Positions 28,325 to 37,052 of a stretch of DNA of 64,000 nt are shown piece by piece. The notes beneath the pieces were generated by a model, which worked only from the letters and a program-made list of their open reading frames with translations, did not search any database and had not been told where the DNA came from. Both the position numbers and the translations under genes were made by a program. Within the stretch, counting starts at the first letter, position 1. Each line of letters opens with the position of its first letter. Source of the DNA: Caballeronia catudaia (lineage in GTDB: Bacteria; Pseudomonadota; Gammaproteobacteria; Burkholderiales; Burkholderiaceae); contig NZ_FCOF02000021.1 in NCBI RefSeq assembly GCF_001544755.2, forward strand, positions 1-64,000, in the 5' to 3' direction.

Positions 28325-28432
28325 GAAACTTCCCTCGCCGGTATTACCCGGATCGGGTGCAAAGGGTCTCTCTCAGCCTCGCCGCGCTGACTGCCGTTCC
28401 GGCCGTCGATGCGCGCGAAGCACCCCTGTTTC
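28325..28432 (-). ncRNA. Thiamine pyrophosphate (THI-box) riboswitch aptamer
   Basis: On the minus strand GAAAC-AGGGGTGC opens and AGGGAA-GTTTC closes the P1 helix (28428-28432 with 28325-28329). Inside are CTGAGA (28371-28376), ACCCTTTGCACC, and GATCCGGGTAATACCGGCG, the hallmark THI-box sequences. The P3 arm is unusually long (about 28380-28418) with an inner GCCG/CGGC hairpin. It lies upstream of thiO-thiS-thiG-thiE and should repress them when TPP is bound. Confidence 0.95.
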
Positions 28433-28665
28433 GTCGAGGATCATTAAAGCATGAAAGCCGAATCCGCTGCAAACGGGGATTGCCCGGCTTTTATCGTGCA
28501 CTTCGGCACTCTGGCACAATGCCGCGAACATGGTTCGCCGAACCATCGCGCGAAATTAAGTGAGCGTTAAGAGAACCCCGGAACAATTTGCCGGGCCGGG
28601 AATGGCTGCGCCAGCCCGGTTGCGAACGCAATTCGGGCGCCTCGATGCGCATCAGCAGGAAGCTC

Positions 28666-30408
28666 ATGACCAACACTCGTACCGAAAACACGCAACAAAA
28701 AGCCGACGAAGTCTCGGCATGGAGCCTCATCAAGCCCTATTGGGTGTCGGAGGAGCGCGGCGTCGCGTGGGGGCTGCTCGTGGCGATCATCGCGATCAAC
28801 ATGACGGTCGTCTGGATCAACGTGCGGCTCAACAGCTGGAACGCCGACTTCTACAACGCGCTGCAGAACAAGAACGTCAGGGACTTTCCGCATCTGCTGC
28901 TGATCTTCACGGGGCTCGCGTTCGCGTACATCCTGCTCGCGGTGTACGGGCGGTATCTGCGGCAGATGCTCGCGTTCCGCTGGCGGCAATGGCTCACCAA
29001 CAGGTTCCTGGAGCAATGGCTCGGCGACAAGGCGTTCTACCGGATCGAGCGCGACCGCCTCGCCGACAACCCCGACCAGCGTATCTCCGACGACCTCCAG
29101 TCCTTCGCCACGACCACCCTCTCGCTGTCTCTCGACCTGCTTTCGACGCTCGTCACGCTCGTCACCTTCATCACGATTCTCTGGACCATCGCGGGCGCGC
29201 TGACGTTCTCGTTCGGCGGCACGCCGATCACGATTCCCGGCTACATGGTGTGGGCCGCCGCGCTCTATGCGATTCTCGGCTCGCTCATCATTCAGAAGGT
29301 CGGGCATCCGCTCGTGTCGATCAATTATCAGCAGCAGAAGGTGGAGGCGGATTTCCGCTTCGGCCTGATCCGCGTGCGCGAGAACGCCGAGCAGATCGCT
29401 TTCTACGACGGCATCTCGACCGAGACGGCCAACGCGAAGACCATCTTCCACCGCATCCGCGACAACTGGTGGCTCATCATGAAGTACACGAAGCGCATGA
29501 CCTTCGTGCTGAGCTTCTACGGACAGATCGCGATCATCTTTCCGATCATGGTCGCCGCGCCGCGCTACTTCGCCGGCGCGTTCACATTCGGCGTGCTGAT
29601 GCAGATTTCATCGGCGTTCGGCACGGTCAGCGATTCGTTCTCATGGTTCATCAACTCGTATTCGACGCTGGTCGAATGGCGCGCCACCGTCAATCGTCTG
29701 CGTGAATTCAAGCGCGTGATGCGCTCGACGCATATCCGCGAGGAAACGTCGCCGGCAACGGAACATGGCGGCATCAATCTGCACTACACGAGCACGCCTT
29801 CGCTCACGACGAACGGACTTCTGCTCGCGCTGCCCAACGGCATGCCGCTTTCGCGCGTGGCGAACGTGTCGATCGAGCCGGGATCGCGCTGGCTGGTCGT
29901 CGGGCCGTCGGGATCGGGCAAGAGCACATTGATGCGCGCGCTCGCGGGCCTGTGGCCATTCGGCGACGGCACGATTGACGCACCCGTCGACGCGAAGATG
30001 ATGTTCATCCCGCAGATGAGCTATCTGCCGATCGGCACGCTGCGCGCGGCGCTGTCGTATCCGTCGCCCGGCGGAACGTTCAGCGACGAAGAATCGCGCG
30101 AAGTGCTGCGTCAGTGCAATCTCGAAGCGTATGCGGATCGGCTGGAAGAGAGCGCGCATTGGGCGCGGAGCTTGTCGCCGGGCGAGCAGCAAAGGCTTGC
30201 TGCGGCGCGCGTGCTGCTGCACAAGCCGGATTTCGTGTTCCTCGATGAAGCCACCAGCGCGCTCGATGCCGAGAACGAGCTGCATATCTACAACACGCTC
30301 GTGGAGCGGCTGCCGAAGGCGGCGATCCTGAGCGTAGCGCATCGCGAATCGGTGGCGATGTTCCATGATTACAAGATCGAGATCGAGAGGGCGATGGCGG
30401 AGGCTTGA
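28666..30408 (+). CDS. SbmA/BacA-YddA-like ABC transporter, fused permease and ATPase
   Basis: A 580-residue protein with an N-terminal SbmA/BacA-type membrane domain (about 20-360; YWVSEERGVAWGLL, WRQWLTNRFLEQWL, NPDQRISDDLQSF) and a C-terminal ATPase domain with Walker A GPSGSGKST, signature LSPGEQQRLA and Walker B VFLDEATSALD. SbmA itself lacks the ATPase; the fused form is YddA-like. Substrate unknown; related proteins move peptides or cobalamin. ATG 28666 has AGGA upstream. Its promoter region abuts the thiamin riboswitch but it carries no THI box of its own. Confidence 0.9.
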   Translation: MTNTRTENTQQKADEVSAWSLIKPYWVSEERGVAWGLLVAIIAINMTVVWINVRLNSWNADFYNALQNKNVRDFPHLLLIFTGLAFAYILLAVYGRYLRQMLAFRWRQWLTNRFLEQWLGDKAFYRIERDRLADNPDQRISDDLQSFATTTLSLSLDLLSTLVTLVTFITILWTIAGALTFSFGGTPITIPGYMVWAAALYAILGSLIIQKVGHPLVSINYQQQKVEADFRFGLIRVRENAEQIAFYDGISTETANAKTIFHRIRDNWWLIMKYTKRMTFVLSFYGQIAIIFPIMVAAPRYFAGAFTFGVLMQISSAFGTVSDSFSWFINSYSTLVEWRATVNRLREFKRVMRSTHIREETSPATEHGGINLHYTSTPSLTTNGLLLALPNGMPLSRVANVSIEPGSRWLVVGPSGSGKSTLMRALAGLWPFGDGTIDAPVDAKMMFIPQMSYLPIGTLRAALSYPSPGGTFSDEESREVLRQCNLEAYADRLEESAHWARSLSPGEQQRLAAARVLLHKPDFVFLDEATSALDAENELHIYNTLVERLPKAAILSVAHRESVAMFHDYKIEIERAMAEA

Positions 30409-30429
30409 GGCTGCTCGCGATCGGAACAA

Positions 30430-30457
30430 GAAGGCCACGCAATTTGCGTGGCCTTTT
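30430..30457. terminator. Terminator between the ABC transporter and gltD
   Basis: AAGGCCACGCA/TGCGTGGCCTT, an 11-bp stem (30431-30441 and 30444-30454) with a two-base centre, followed by TTTT on the plus strand. It lies between convergent genes; the minus-direction tail (TTCTTG) is weaker. Confidence 0.85.
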
Positions 30458-30477
30458 CATTAAACGTCGATGCCCTA

Positions 30478-31944
30478 TTACCGCGGCAACTCGCTGCTAC
30501 CCATCAAATACGCATCCACCGACCGCGCGCACTGCCGTCCTTCACGAATCGCCCAGACAACCAGCGATTGTCCGCGACGCATATCGCCTGCCGTGAACAC
30601 CTTGTCCACCGACGTGTAATACGCCCTGTCGCCCTCGGTGGAAGCGCGCACATTTCCGCGTGCATCCTTCTCGACGCCGAACGCATCCAGCACCGGCGAC
30701 ACCGGCTGCGTGAAGCCCATCGCAAGCAGCACGAGATCGGCCTTCATTTCGAACTCCGAACCCGGCACTTCCTGCATCTTGCCGCCCTTCCACTCGACAC
30801 GCACCGCGATCAGCTTCTCGACCTTGCCGTTCTTGCCTTCGAAGCGCTTCGTCGCAACCGACCAGTCACGATCGCACCCTTCCTCGTGCGACGACGACGT
30901 GCGCAGCTTGATCGGCCAGTACGGCCACACGAGCGGCTTGTTCTCTTCTTCCGGCGGCTGCGCGAGCAGTTCGAACTGCGTGACGCTTTTCGCGCCATGA
31001 CGGTTCGACGTGCCGACGCAATCCGAACCCGTATCGCCGCCGCCGATCACGACGACATGTTTGCCCTTCGCGAGCAGTTGATCCGTGAGCTTGTCGCCCG
31101 CATTGACCTTGTTCTGCTGCGGCAGGAATTCCATCGCGTAATAGATGCCTTCGAGCTCGCGGCCCGGCACCGGCAGATCGCGCGGCATTTCGGAGCCGCC
31201 CGCGATCACCACGGCATCGAACTGTTCCTTCAGCTCGTCCGGCGTGATGGTTTCCTTCGCCGTATTGGCGATGTATCCGGGCAACGCGTCCTTGCCGATG
31301 AACACGTTCGTGCGGAACGACACGCCTTCCGCTTCCATCTGGCGCATGCGGCGGTCGATCAGCCACTTTTCCAGCTTGAAGTCGGGAATGCCGTAACGCA
31401 GCAAACCGCCGATGCGATCGTTCTTCTCGAACACGACGACTTCGTGACCCGCACGTCCGAGCTGCTGAGCGGCGGCAAGACCGGCAGGACCCGAACCGAC
31501 GACCGCGACCTTCTTGCCCGTCTTGTGCTTCGGCGCTTGCGGCACGACCCAGCCTTCGGTAAACGCCTTGTCGATGATCGCGTGCTCGATCGACTTGATG
31601 CCGACCGGATCGTCGTTGATGCCGAGCGTGCACGCGCTTTCGCACGGCGCCGGGCAGATGCGGCCCGTGAACTCAGGGAAGTTGTTGGTCGAGTGCAGCA
31701 CGTTGATCGCGCTCTTCCAGTCCTGCTGGAACACGAGATCGTTGAAGTCCGGAATGATGTTGTTGACCGGACAGCCGTTGTTGCAGAACGGAATGCCGCA
31801 ATCCATGCAGCGCGCGCCCTGAACCTTCGCGTCTTCATCGGTCAGCGCGGCGACGAATTCCTTGTAGTGCTTGACGCGGGTCAGCGGTGCTTCGTACGCC
31901 TCATGGCGGCGTTCGAACTCGAGAAAACCGGTTGCCTTGCCCAT
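30478..31944 (-). CDS. gltD: Glutamate synthase, small (beta) subunit
   Basis: NADPH-oxidising flavoprotein that feeds electrons to GltB. The 488-residue protein has the N-terminal ferredoxin-like Cys cluster region CMDCGIPFCNNGCPVNN, an FAD-binding GSGPAGLAAAQQLGRAGH and an NADPH-binding VIGGGDTGSDCVGT. The ATG of MGKATGFLEF is chosen as in other GltD proteins; AAAGAAATG context suggests only a modest binding site. It follows gltB by 78 bases, a gap that contains a strong hairpin. Confidence 0.96.
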   Translation of the reverse strand: MGKATGFLEFERRHEAYEAPLTRVKHYKEFVAALTDEDAKVQGARCMDCGIPFCNNGCPVNNIIPDFNDLVFQQDWKSAINVLHSTNNFPEFTGRICPAPCESACTLGINDDPVGIKSIEHAIIDKAFTEGWVVPQAPKHKTGKKVAVVGSGPAGLAAAQQLGRAGHEVVVFEKNDRIGGLLRYGIPDFKLEKWLIDRRMRQMEAEGVSFRTNVFIGKDALPGYIANTAKETITPDELKEQFDAVVIAGGSEMPRDLPVPGRELEGIYYAMEFLPQQNKVNAGDKLTDQLLAKGKHVVVIGGGDTGSDCVGTSNRHGAKSVTQFELLAQPPEEENKPLVWPYWPIKLRTSSSHEEGCDRDWSVATKRFEGKNGKVEKLIAVRVEWKGGKMQEVPGSEFEMKADLVLLAMGFTQPVSPVLDAFGVEKDARGNVRASTEGDRAYYTSVDKVFTAGDMRRGQSLVVWAIREGRQCARSVDAYLMGSSELPR

Positions 31945-31973
31945 TTCTTTCTCTATGTACAGTGAGGGACCTG

Positions 31974-31999
31974 CTTCCCGATGCGCTCGCATCGGGAAG
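31974..31999. repeat. Perfect 12-bp inverted repeat between gltB and gltD
   Basis: CTTCCCGATGCG (31974-31985), CT, then CGCATCGGGAAG (31988-31999). On the minus-strand mRNA it would form a very stable hairpin 30 bases before the gltD start. There is no T run after it in either direction, so it is not a normal terminator. Confidence 0.85.
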
Positions 32000-32022
32000 G
32001 CCTTCTATCTATAAAACCGGCT

Positions 32023-35000
32023 TCAAGCCGCGATGGCGTCCTTCGACTTCTTCGCGCCCATCTCCGTGAGCGCGCGCCTGTATTCGGTCGGGAACACCTT
32101 GACGAACTGACGGCGAGCCGAATCCCAGTTTTCGAGCAGCGACTTCGCGCGCGGCGAGCCGGTGAACTGGAAGTGACGCTCGACCAGACCCTTGAGCAGC
32201 GCTTCGTCGGTCTTGCCGGCGTGCCACAGCCCGCGATCCACCGTGCGCTCCTGTTCCGCCTGCTGCAGAACCGGATCGAGCGCGACCATCGACTTGTTGC
32301 ACTTGCCCGCGAACGCGCCGTCCGGGTCGTACACGAACGCGATGCCGCCCGACATGCCCGCCGCGAAATTGCGCCCCGTCTCGCCGAGCACGACCACCGT
32401 GCCGCCCGTCATGTATTCGCAGCCGTGATCGCCCGTGCCTTCGACAACCGCCGTCGCGCCGGAGTTACGCACGCAGAAGCGCTCGCCCGCCACGCCGCGA
32501 AAATACGATTCGCCTTCGATCGCGCCGTACATGACCGTGTTGCCGCAGATGATGTTTTCCTCGGACTTGCCGCGGAAGTCGTTGGTCGGGCGAATGATGA
32601 TGCGTCCGCCCGACAGGCCCTTGCCGACGTAGTCGTTGCCATCGCCGACGAGATCGAGCGTCACGCCCTTCGCGAGGAATGCGCCGAAGCTCTGGCCCGC
32701 CGTGCCCTTCAACTGAATGTGGATCGAGTCGTCGGGCAAGCCGTCGTGACCGTGCTTCTTCGCGATCATGCCGGACAGCATCGCGCCGACCGTGCGGTTC
32801 ACGTTGCGCACCGGCTGAATGAACGACACATGCTCGCCCTTCTCGATCGCCGCCTTCGACTTCTCGATCAGCACATGATCGAGCGCCTTGTCGAGACCGT
32901 GATCCTGCACGTCGACATGCTTCTTCGCGACGTCTTCGCCGACCGGCACCTGATAGAAGATGCGCGAGAAGTCGAGGCCCTTCGCCTTCCAGTGCTCGAT
33001 GCCCTTCTTCATGTCGAGCAGATCGACGCGGCCGATGAGGTCATCGAACTTGCGGATGCCGAACTGCGCCATGATCTCGCGCACTTCTTCCGCAACGAAG
33101 AAGAAGAAGTTGACGACGTGTTCCGGCTGGCCGGAAAACTTCGCGCGCAACACCGGGTCTTGCGTCGCGACGCCGACCGGGCACGTGTTCAGATGGCACT
33201 TGCGCATCATGATGCAGCCTTCGACGACGAGCGGCGCGGTCGCGAAACCGAACTCATCGGCGCCGAGCAGCGCGCCGATCACGACGTCGCGGCCGGTCTT
33301 CATCTGACCGTCGGCCTGAACGCGGATACGGCCGCGCAGACGGTTGAGCACCAGCGTCTGCTGCGTTTCGGCGAGACCGAGTTCCCACGGCGTGCCCGCG
33401 TGCTTCAGCGACGACAGCGGGGACGCGCCCGTGCCGCCGTCATGACCGGCGATCACGACGTGATCGGCCTTCGCCTTCGCAACACCGGCGGCAACCGTGC
33501 CGACACCCACTTCCGACACGAGCTTCACCGAAATGCTCGATGCCGAATTCACGTTCTTCAGATCGTGAATGAGCTGCGCGAGGTCTTCGATCGAATAGAT
33601 GTCGTGGTGCGGCGGCGGCGAAATGAGACCGACGCCCGGCACCGAATAACGCAGCTTGCCGATGTAATCGGAAACCTTGTGGCCCGGCAGCTGACCGCCT
33701 TCGCCCGGCTTCGCGCCCTGCGCCATCTTGATCTGGATCTGATCCGCCGACGCGAGATATTCCGCCGTTACGCCGAACCGTCCTGACGCGACCTGCTTGA
33801 TCTTCGAACGCAGCGAATCGCCGTCCTTCAGCGGAATGTCGGTGATGACTTCCTTGCCGATGATCGATTGCAGCGTGTCGCCGTTCTTGATCGGAATGCC
33901 GCGCAGCTCGTTGCGATAACGCGTTTCGTCCTCGCCGCCTTCGCCCGTGTTCGACTTCCCGCCGATGCGGTTCATCGCGACGGCGAGCGTGGCGTGCGCT
34001 TCGGTGCTGATCGAGCCGAGCGACATCGCGCCGGTCGCGAAGCGCTTGACGATGTCCTTCGCCGATTCCACTTCATCGAGCGGAATCGCCTTCGACGGCG
34101 ACACCTTGAACTCGAACAGACCGCGGAACGTCATGTGACGCTTCGTCTGGTCGTTGATGATGTGCGCGTATTCCTTGTACGTCTGATACGAGTTGCTGCG
34201 CGCCGAGTGTTGCAGCTTGGCGATCGCGTCCGGCGTCCACATGTGCTCTTCGCCGCGCACGCGATACGCGTATTCGCCGCCCGCGTCGAGCATGTTCGCG
34301 AGAACGGGGTTGTCGCCGAATGCATCGCGATGCAGACGAATCGCTTCTTCGGCCACCTCGAAGATGCCGATGCCGCCGACCTTCGACGCCGTGCCCCTGA
34401 AATACTTCTCGACCAGTTCCGACGACAGGCCGACCGCTTCGAAAATCTGCGCGCCGGTGTAGGACATGTACGTCGAAATGCCCATCTTCGACATGACCTT
34501 CAACAGGCCCTTGCCGACCGCCTTCGTGAAGTTGTAGATGACCTTGTCGGCGGAGAGATCGCCCTTCAGGCCTTCGGCCATGTTGGCGAGCGTTTCCAGC
34601 GCGAGATACGGGTGAACGGCTTCCGCGCCGTAGCCCGCGAGCAGCGCGAAGTGATGCGTCTCACGCGCCGAACCCGTTTCCACGACGAGACCCGTGCTCG
34701 TGCGCAGACCGTGCGCGACGAGATGCGAATGAATCGCGGACGTGGCGAGCAGCGCAGGAATCGCGACGTTGTCGCGGTCCGCCTTGCGGTCCGACACGAT
34801 CAGGATGTTGTAGCCGGAGCGCACTGCATCGACGGCTTCCGCGCACAGCGAAGCGATGCGCGCCTCGATGCCTTCCTTGCCCCACGCCGCCGGATAGACG
34901 ATGTTCAGTTCGTACGAGCTGAACTTGCCGCCGGTGTACTTGTCGATCGCGCGGATCTTCGCGATGTCCTTGAAGTCGAGCACGGGCTGCGACACTTCGA

Positions 35001-36726
35001 GGCGCATCGTCGGGTTGATGTTGGTCGTGTCGAGCAGGTTCGGCTTCGGACCGATGAACGAGACGAGCGACATCACGAGGTTTTCGCGGATCGGATCGAT
35101 CGGCGGGTTCGTCACCTGTGCGAACAACTGCTTGAAGTAGTTGTAGAGCGTCTTGTTCTTGTTCGACATGACCGCGAGCGGCGAGTCGTTGCCCATCGAG
35201 CCGACGGCCTCTTCGCCCGACTGCGCCATCGGCGCCATCAGGAACTTGAGGTCTTCCTGCGTGTAGCCGAACGCCTGCTGACGGTCGAGCAGCACGGCGG
35301 CTTCGCGGCGCTGCGTCTCGACGTCTTCCGCCTTCGGCTCGATCTCGTCGAGCTTGATGCGCACGGCTTCGATCCAGCTCTTGTACGGCTTGGCGTTGGA
35401 CAGGTTGTCCTTCAGTTCCTTGTCCTGGATGATGCGGCCCTGCTCCATGTCGATCAGGAACATCTTGCCCGGCTGCAGACGCCACTTCTGCACGATCTTC
35501 GATTCGGGAATCGGCAGCACGCCCGACTCCGACGCGAGGATCACGAGATCGTCATCCGTAACGAGATAGCGCGCCGGACGCAGTCCGTTACGGTCGAGCG
35601 TCGCGCCGATCTGGCGGCCGTCCGTGAACGCGATCGCGGCGGGGCCGTCCCACGGCTCCATCATCGCGGCGTGATATTCGTAGAACGCGCGGCGGTTGTC
35701 GTCCATCAGCGTGTGCTGCTCCCACGCTTCGGGGATCATCATCATCATCGCGTGGACGAGCGGGTAGCCGGCCATCACGAGCAGTTCGAGACAGTTGTCG
35801 AACGATGCCGTGTCCGACTGGCCCGGATAGATCAGCGGCCAGAGCTTCGGCAGATCGTCGCCGAGCACGTAGGACGCGATCGCGCCAGTACGCGCGTTCA
35901 GCCAGTTGACGTTGCCCTTCACGGTGTTGATTTCACCGTTGTGCGCGATCATGCGATACGGGTGCGCGAGTTCCCACGCCGGGAAAGTGTTGGTCGAGAA
36001 GCGTTGATGCACGAGCGCGAGCGCGGAGACGACGCGCTCGTCCTGCAGATCGCGGTAGTACACGCCGACCTGGCCCGCGAGCAGCAGACCCTTGTATACG
36101 ACGGTGCGCGACGACATCGACGGCACGAAGTATTCCTTGCCGTGCTTGAGCTTCAGCGCCTGAATGCGATGGCTCGCCGTCTTGCGGATGATGTACAGCT
36201 TGCGCTCGAGCGCGTCCGTCACGACGATGTCCTTGCCACGCCCGATGAAAATCTGGCGGATCAGCGGCTCGCTCGCCTTCACGGTCGGCGAAATCGGCAT
36301 GTTGGAATCGACGGGCACGTCGCGCCAGCCGAGCACGACCTGGCCTTCGGCCTTCACCGTGCGTTCCAGTTCCTGCTCGCACGCGAGACGCGACGCGTGT
36401 TCCTTCGGCAGGAAAATCATGCCGACGCCGTATTCGCCAGCCGGCGGCAACGTCACGCCCTGCTTGGCCATTTCCTCCCGATAAAAGCCGTCCGGTACCT
36501 GAATCAGAATGCCGGCGCCATCGCCCATCAGCGGATCGGCGCCGACCGCGCCACGGTGATCGAGATTCTCGAGAATCTTGAGACCCTGCTGAATGATCTC
36601 GTGGCTCTTTTTCCCCTTGATATGGGCGACGAAGCCGACGCCGCAGGCATCGTGTTCGTTCGCAGGGTCGTACATGCCCTGCGCGGCGGGAAGCGAACCG
36701 GCTACCGGCTGCTGATGATCGTTCAT
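32023..36726 (-). CDS. gltB: Glutamate synthase, large (alpha) subunit
   Basis: Makes two glutamates from glutamine and 2-oxoglutarate. The 1567-residue length is complete. The N-terminal class II amidotransferase has its nucleophile at C28 (HDACGVGF) after a 27-residue propeptide; the central FMN domain contains GGKSNTGEGGED and HDGGTGASPLSSLKHAG; the 3Fe-4S cysteines are in MMRKCHLNTCPVGVAT; the C-terminal GXGXG domain holds GNDYVGKGLSGG. Expressed with gltD from a promoter near 36921-36948. Confidence 0.98.
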   Translation of the reverse strand: MNDHQQPVAGSLPAAQGMYDPANEHDACGVGFVAHIKGKKSHEIIQQGLKILENLDHRGAVGADPLMGDGAGILIQVPDGFYREEMAKQGVTLPPAGEYGVGMIFLPKEHASRLACEQELERTVKAEGQVVLGWRDVPVDSNMPISPTVKASEPLIRQIFIGRGKDIVVTDALERKLYIIRKTASHRIQALKLKHGKEYFVPSMSSRTVVYKGLLLAGQVGVYYRDLQDERVVSALALVHQRFSTNTFPAWELAHPYRMIAHNGEINTVKGNVNWLNARTGAIASYVLGDDLPKLWPLIYPGQSDTASFDNCLELLVMAGYPLVHAMMMMIPEAWEQHTLMDDNRRAFYEYHAAMMEPWDGPAAIAFTDGRQIGATLDRNGLRPARYLVTDDDLVILASESGVLPIPESKIVQKWRLQPGKMFLIDMEQGRIIQDKELKDNLSNAKPYKSWIEAVRIKLDEIEPKAEDVETQRREAAVLLDRQQAFGYTQEDLKFLMAPMAQSGEEAVGSMGNDSPLAVMSNKNKTLYNYFKQLFAQVTNPPIDPIRENLVMSLVSFIGPKPNLLDTTNINPTMRLEVSQPVLDFKDIAKIRAIDKYTGGKFSSYELNIVYPAAWGKEGIEARIASLCAEAVDAVRSGYNILIVSDRKADRDNVAIPALLATSAIHSHLVAHGLRTSTGLVVETGSARETHHFALLAGYGAEAVHPYLALETLANMAEGLKGDLSADKVIYNFTKAVGKGLLKVMSKMGISTYMSYTGAQIFEAVGLSSELVEKYFRGTASKVGGIGIFEVAEEAIRLHRDAFGDNPVLANMLDAGGEYAYRVRGEEHMWTPDAIAKLQHSARSNSYQTYKEYAHIINDQTKRHMTFRGLFEFKVSPSKAIPLDEVESAKDIVKRFATGAMSLGSISTEAHATLAVAMNRIGGKSNTGEGGEDETRYRNELRGIPIKNGDTLQSIIGKEVITDIPLKDGDSLRSKIKQVASGRFGVTAEYLASADQIQIKMAQGAKPGEGGQLPGHKVSDYIGKLRYSVPGVGLISPPPHHDIYSIEDLAQLIHDLKNVNSASSISVKLVSEVGVGTVAAGVAKAKADHVVIAGHDGGTGASPLSSLKHAGTPWELGLAETQQTLVLNRLRGRIRVQADGQMKTGRDVVIGALLGADEFGFATAPLVVEGCIMMRKCHLNTCPVGVATQDPVLRAKFSGQPEHVVNFFFFVAEEVREIMAQFGIRKFDDLIGRVDLLDMKKGIEHWKAKGLDFSRIFYQVPVGEDVAKKHVDVQDHGLDKALDHVLIEKSKAAIEKGEHVSFIQPVRNVNRTVGAMLSGMIAKKHGHDGLPDDSIHIQLKGTAGQSFGAFLAKGVTLDLVGDGNDYVGKGLSGGRIIIRPTNDFRGKSEENIICGNTVMYGAIEGESYFRGVAGERFCVRNSGATAVVEGTGDHGCEYMTGGTVVVLGETGRNFAAGMSGGIAFVYDPDGAFAGKCNKSMVALDPVLQQAEQERTVDRGLWHAGKTDEALLKGLVERHFQFTGSPRAKSLLENWDSARRQFVKVFPTEYRRALTEMGAKKSKDAIAA

Positions 36727-36915
36727 GGGGACACCGTCTCTACTGTGAGGGGCCGACTCGGCCGTTGAACCATTTTCTTGTTGCCTGCGACGGTTTCTTT
36801 CAACGTGATGTGTCGCGAAGCACGGTCGTGCGCGGCACGCTGCACCGCGGCAATCGCCGGAAATCGAAATATACGCGACGAATCAAAAAGATGGAAATAA
36901 AACTTGATGATCGGA

Positions 36916-36948
36916 CACCAATTATCAATGTGGTGCAAGCTTGCTCAA
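36916..36948 (-). promoter_or_regulatory. Candidate gltB promoter with palindromic operator
   Basis: On the minus strand -35 TTGAGC (36943-36948), 16-base spacer, -10 GATAAT (36921-36926). The inverted repeat CACCA-N10-TGGTG (36916-36920 with 36931-36935) covers the -10. This would give a leader of about 190 bases before the gltB ATG; the rest of the 36727-36982 gap shows no gene. Confidence 0.5.
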
Positions 36949-36976
36949 CTAAAACGGGGACATAACAATATTCGTC

Positions 36977-37016
36977 AAAAAGAAACGGCGTGGCCCGAAA
37001 ATTCGACACGCCGTTT
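36977..37016 (-). terminator. Terminator of the RAYT-like gene
   Basis: On the minus strand AAACGGCGTG (37007-37016), 14-base loop, CACGCCGTTT (36983-36992), then CTTTTTG. The 10-bp stem is perfect and lies 37 bases after the RAYT-like stop codon. Confidence 0.8.
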
Positions 37017-37052
37017 GAGTGTCTTGCAGGTCTACCGCAAAGAGAGCCGTTA

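Noticed and set aside
33868..36768. A 966-codon open frame on the plus strand, antisense to gltB
   Set aside because: It lies wholly opposite gltB, is extremely rich in Arg, His, Asp and Val as expected from reverse-complemented high-GC coding, and has no domain. GltB on the other strand is complete and unmistakable.
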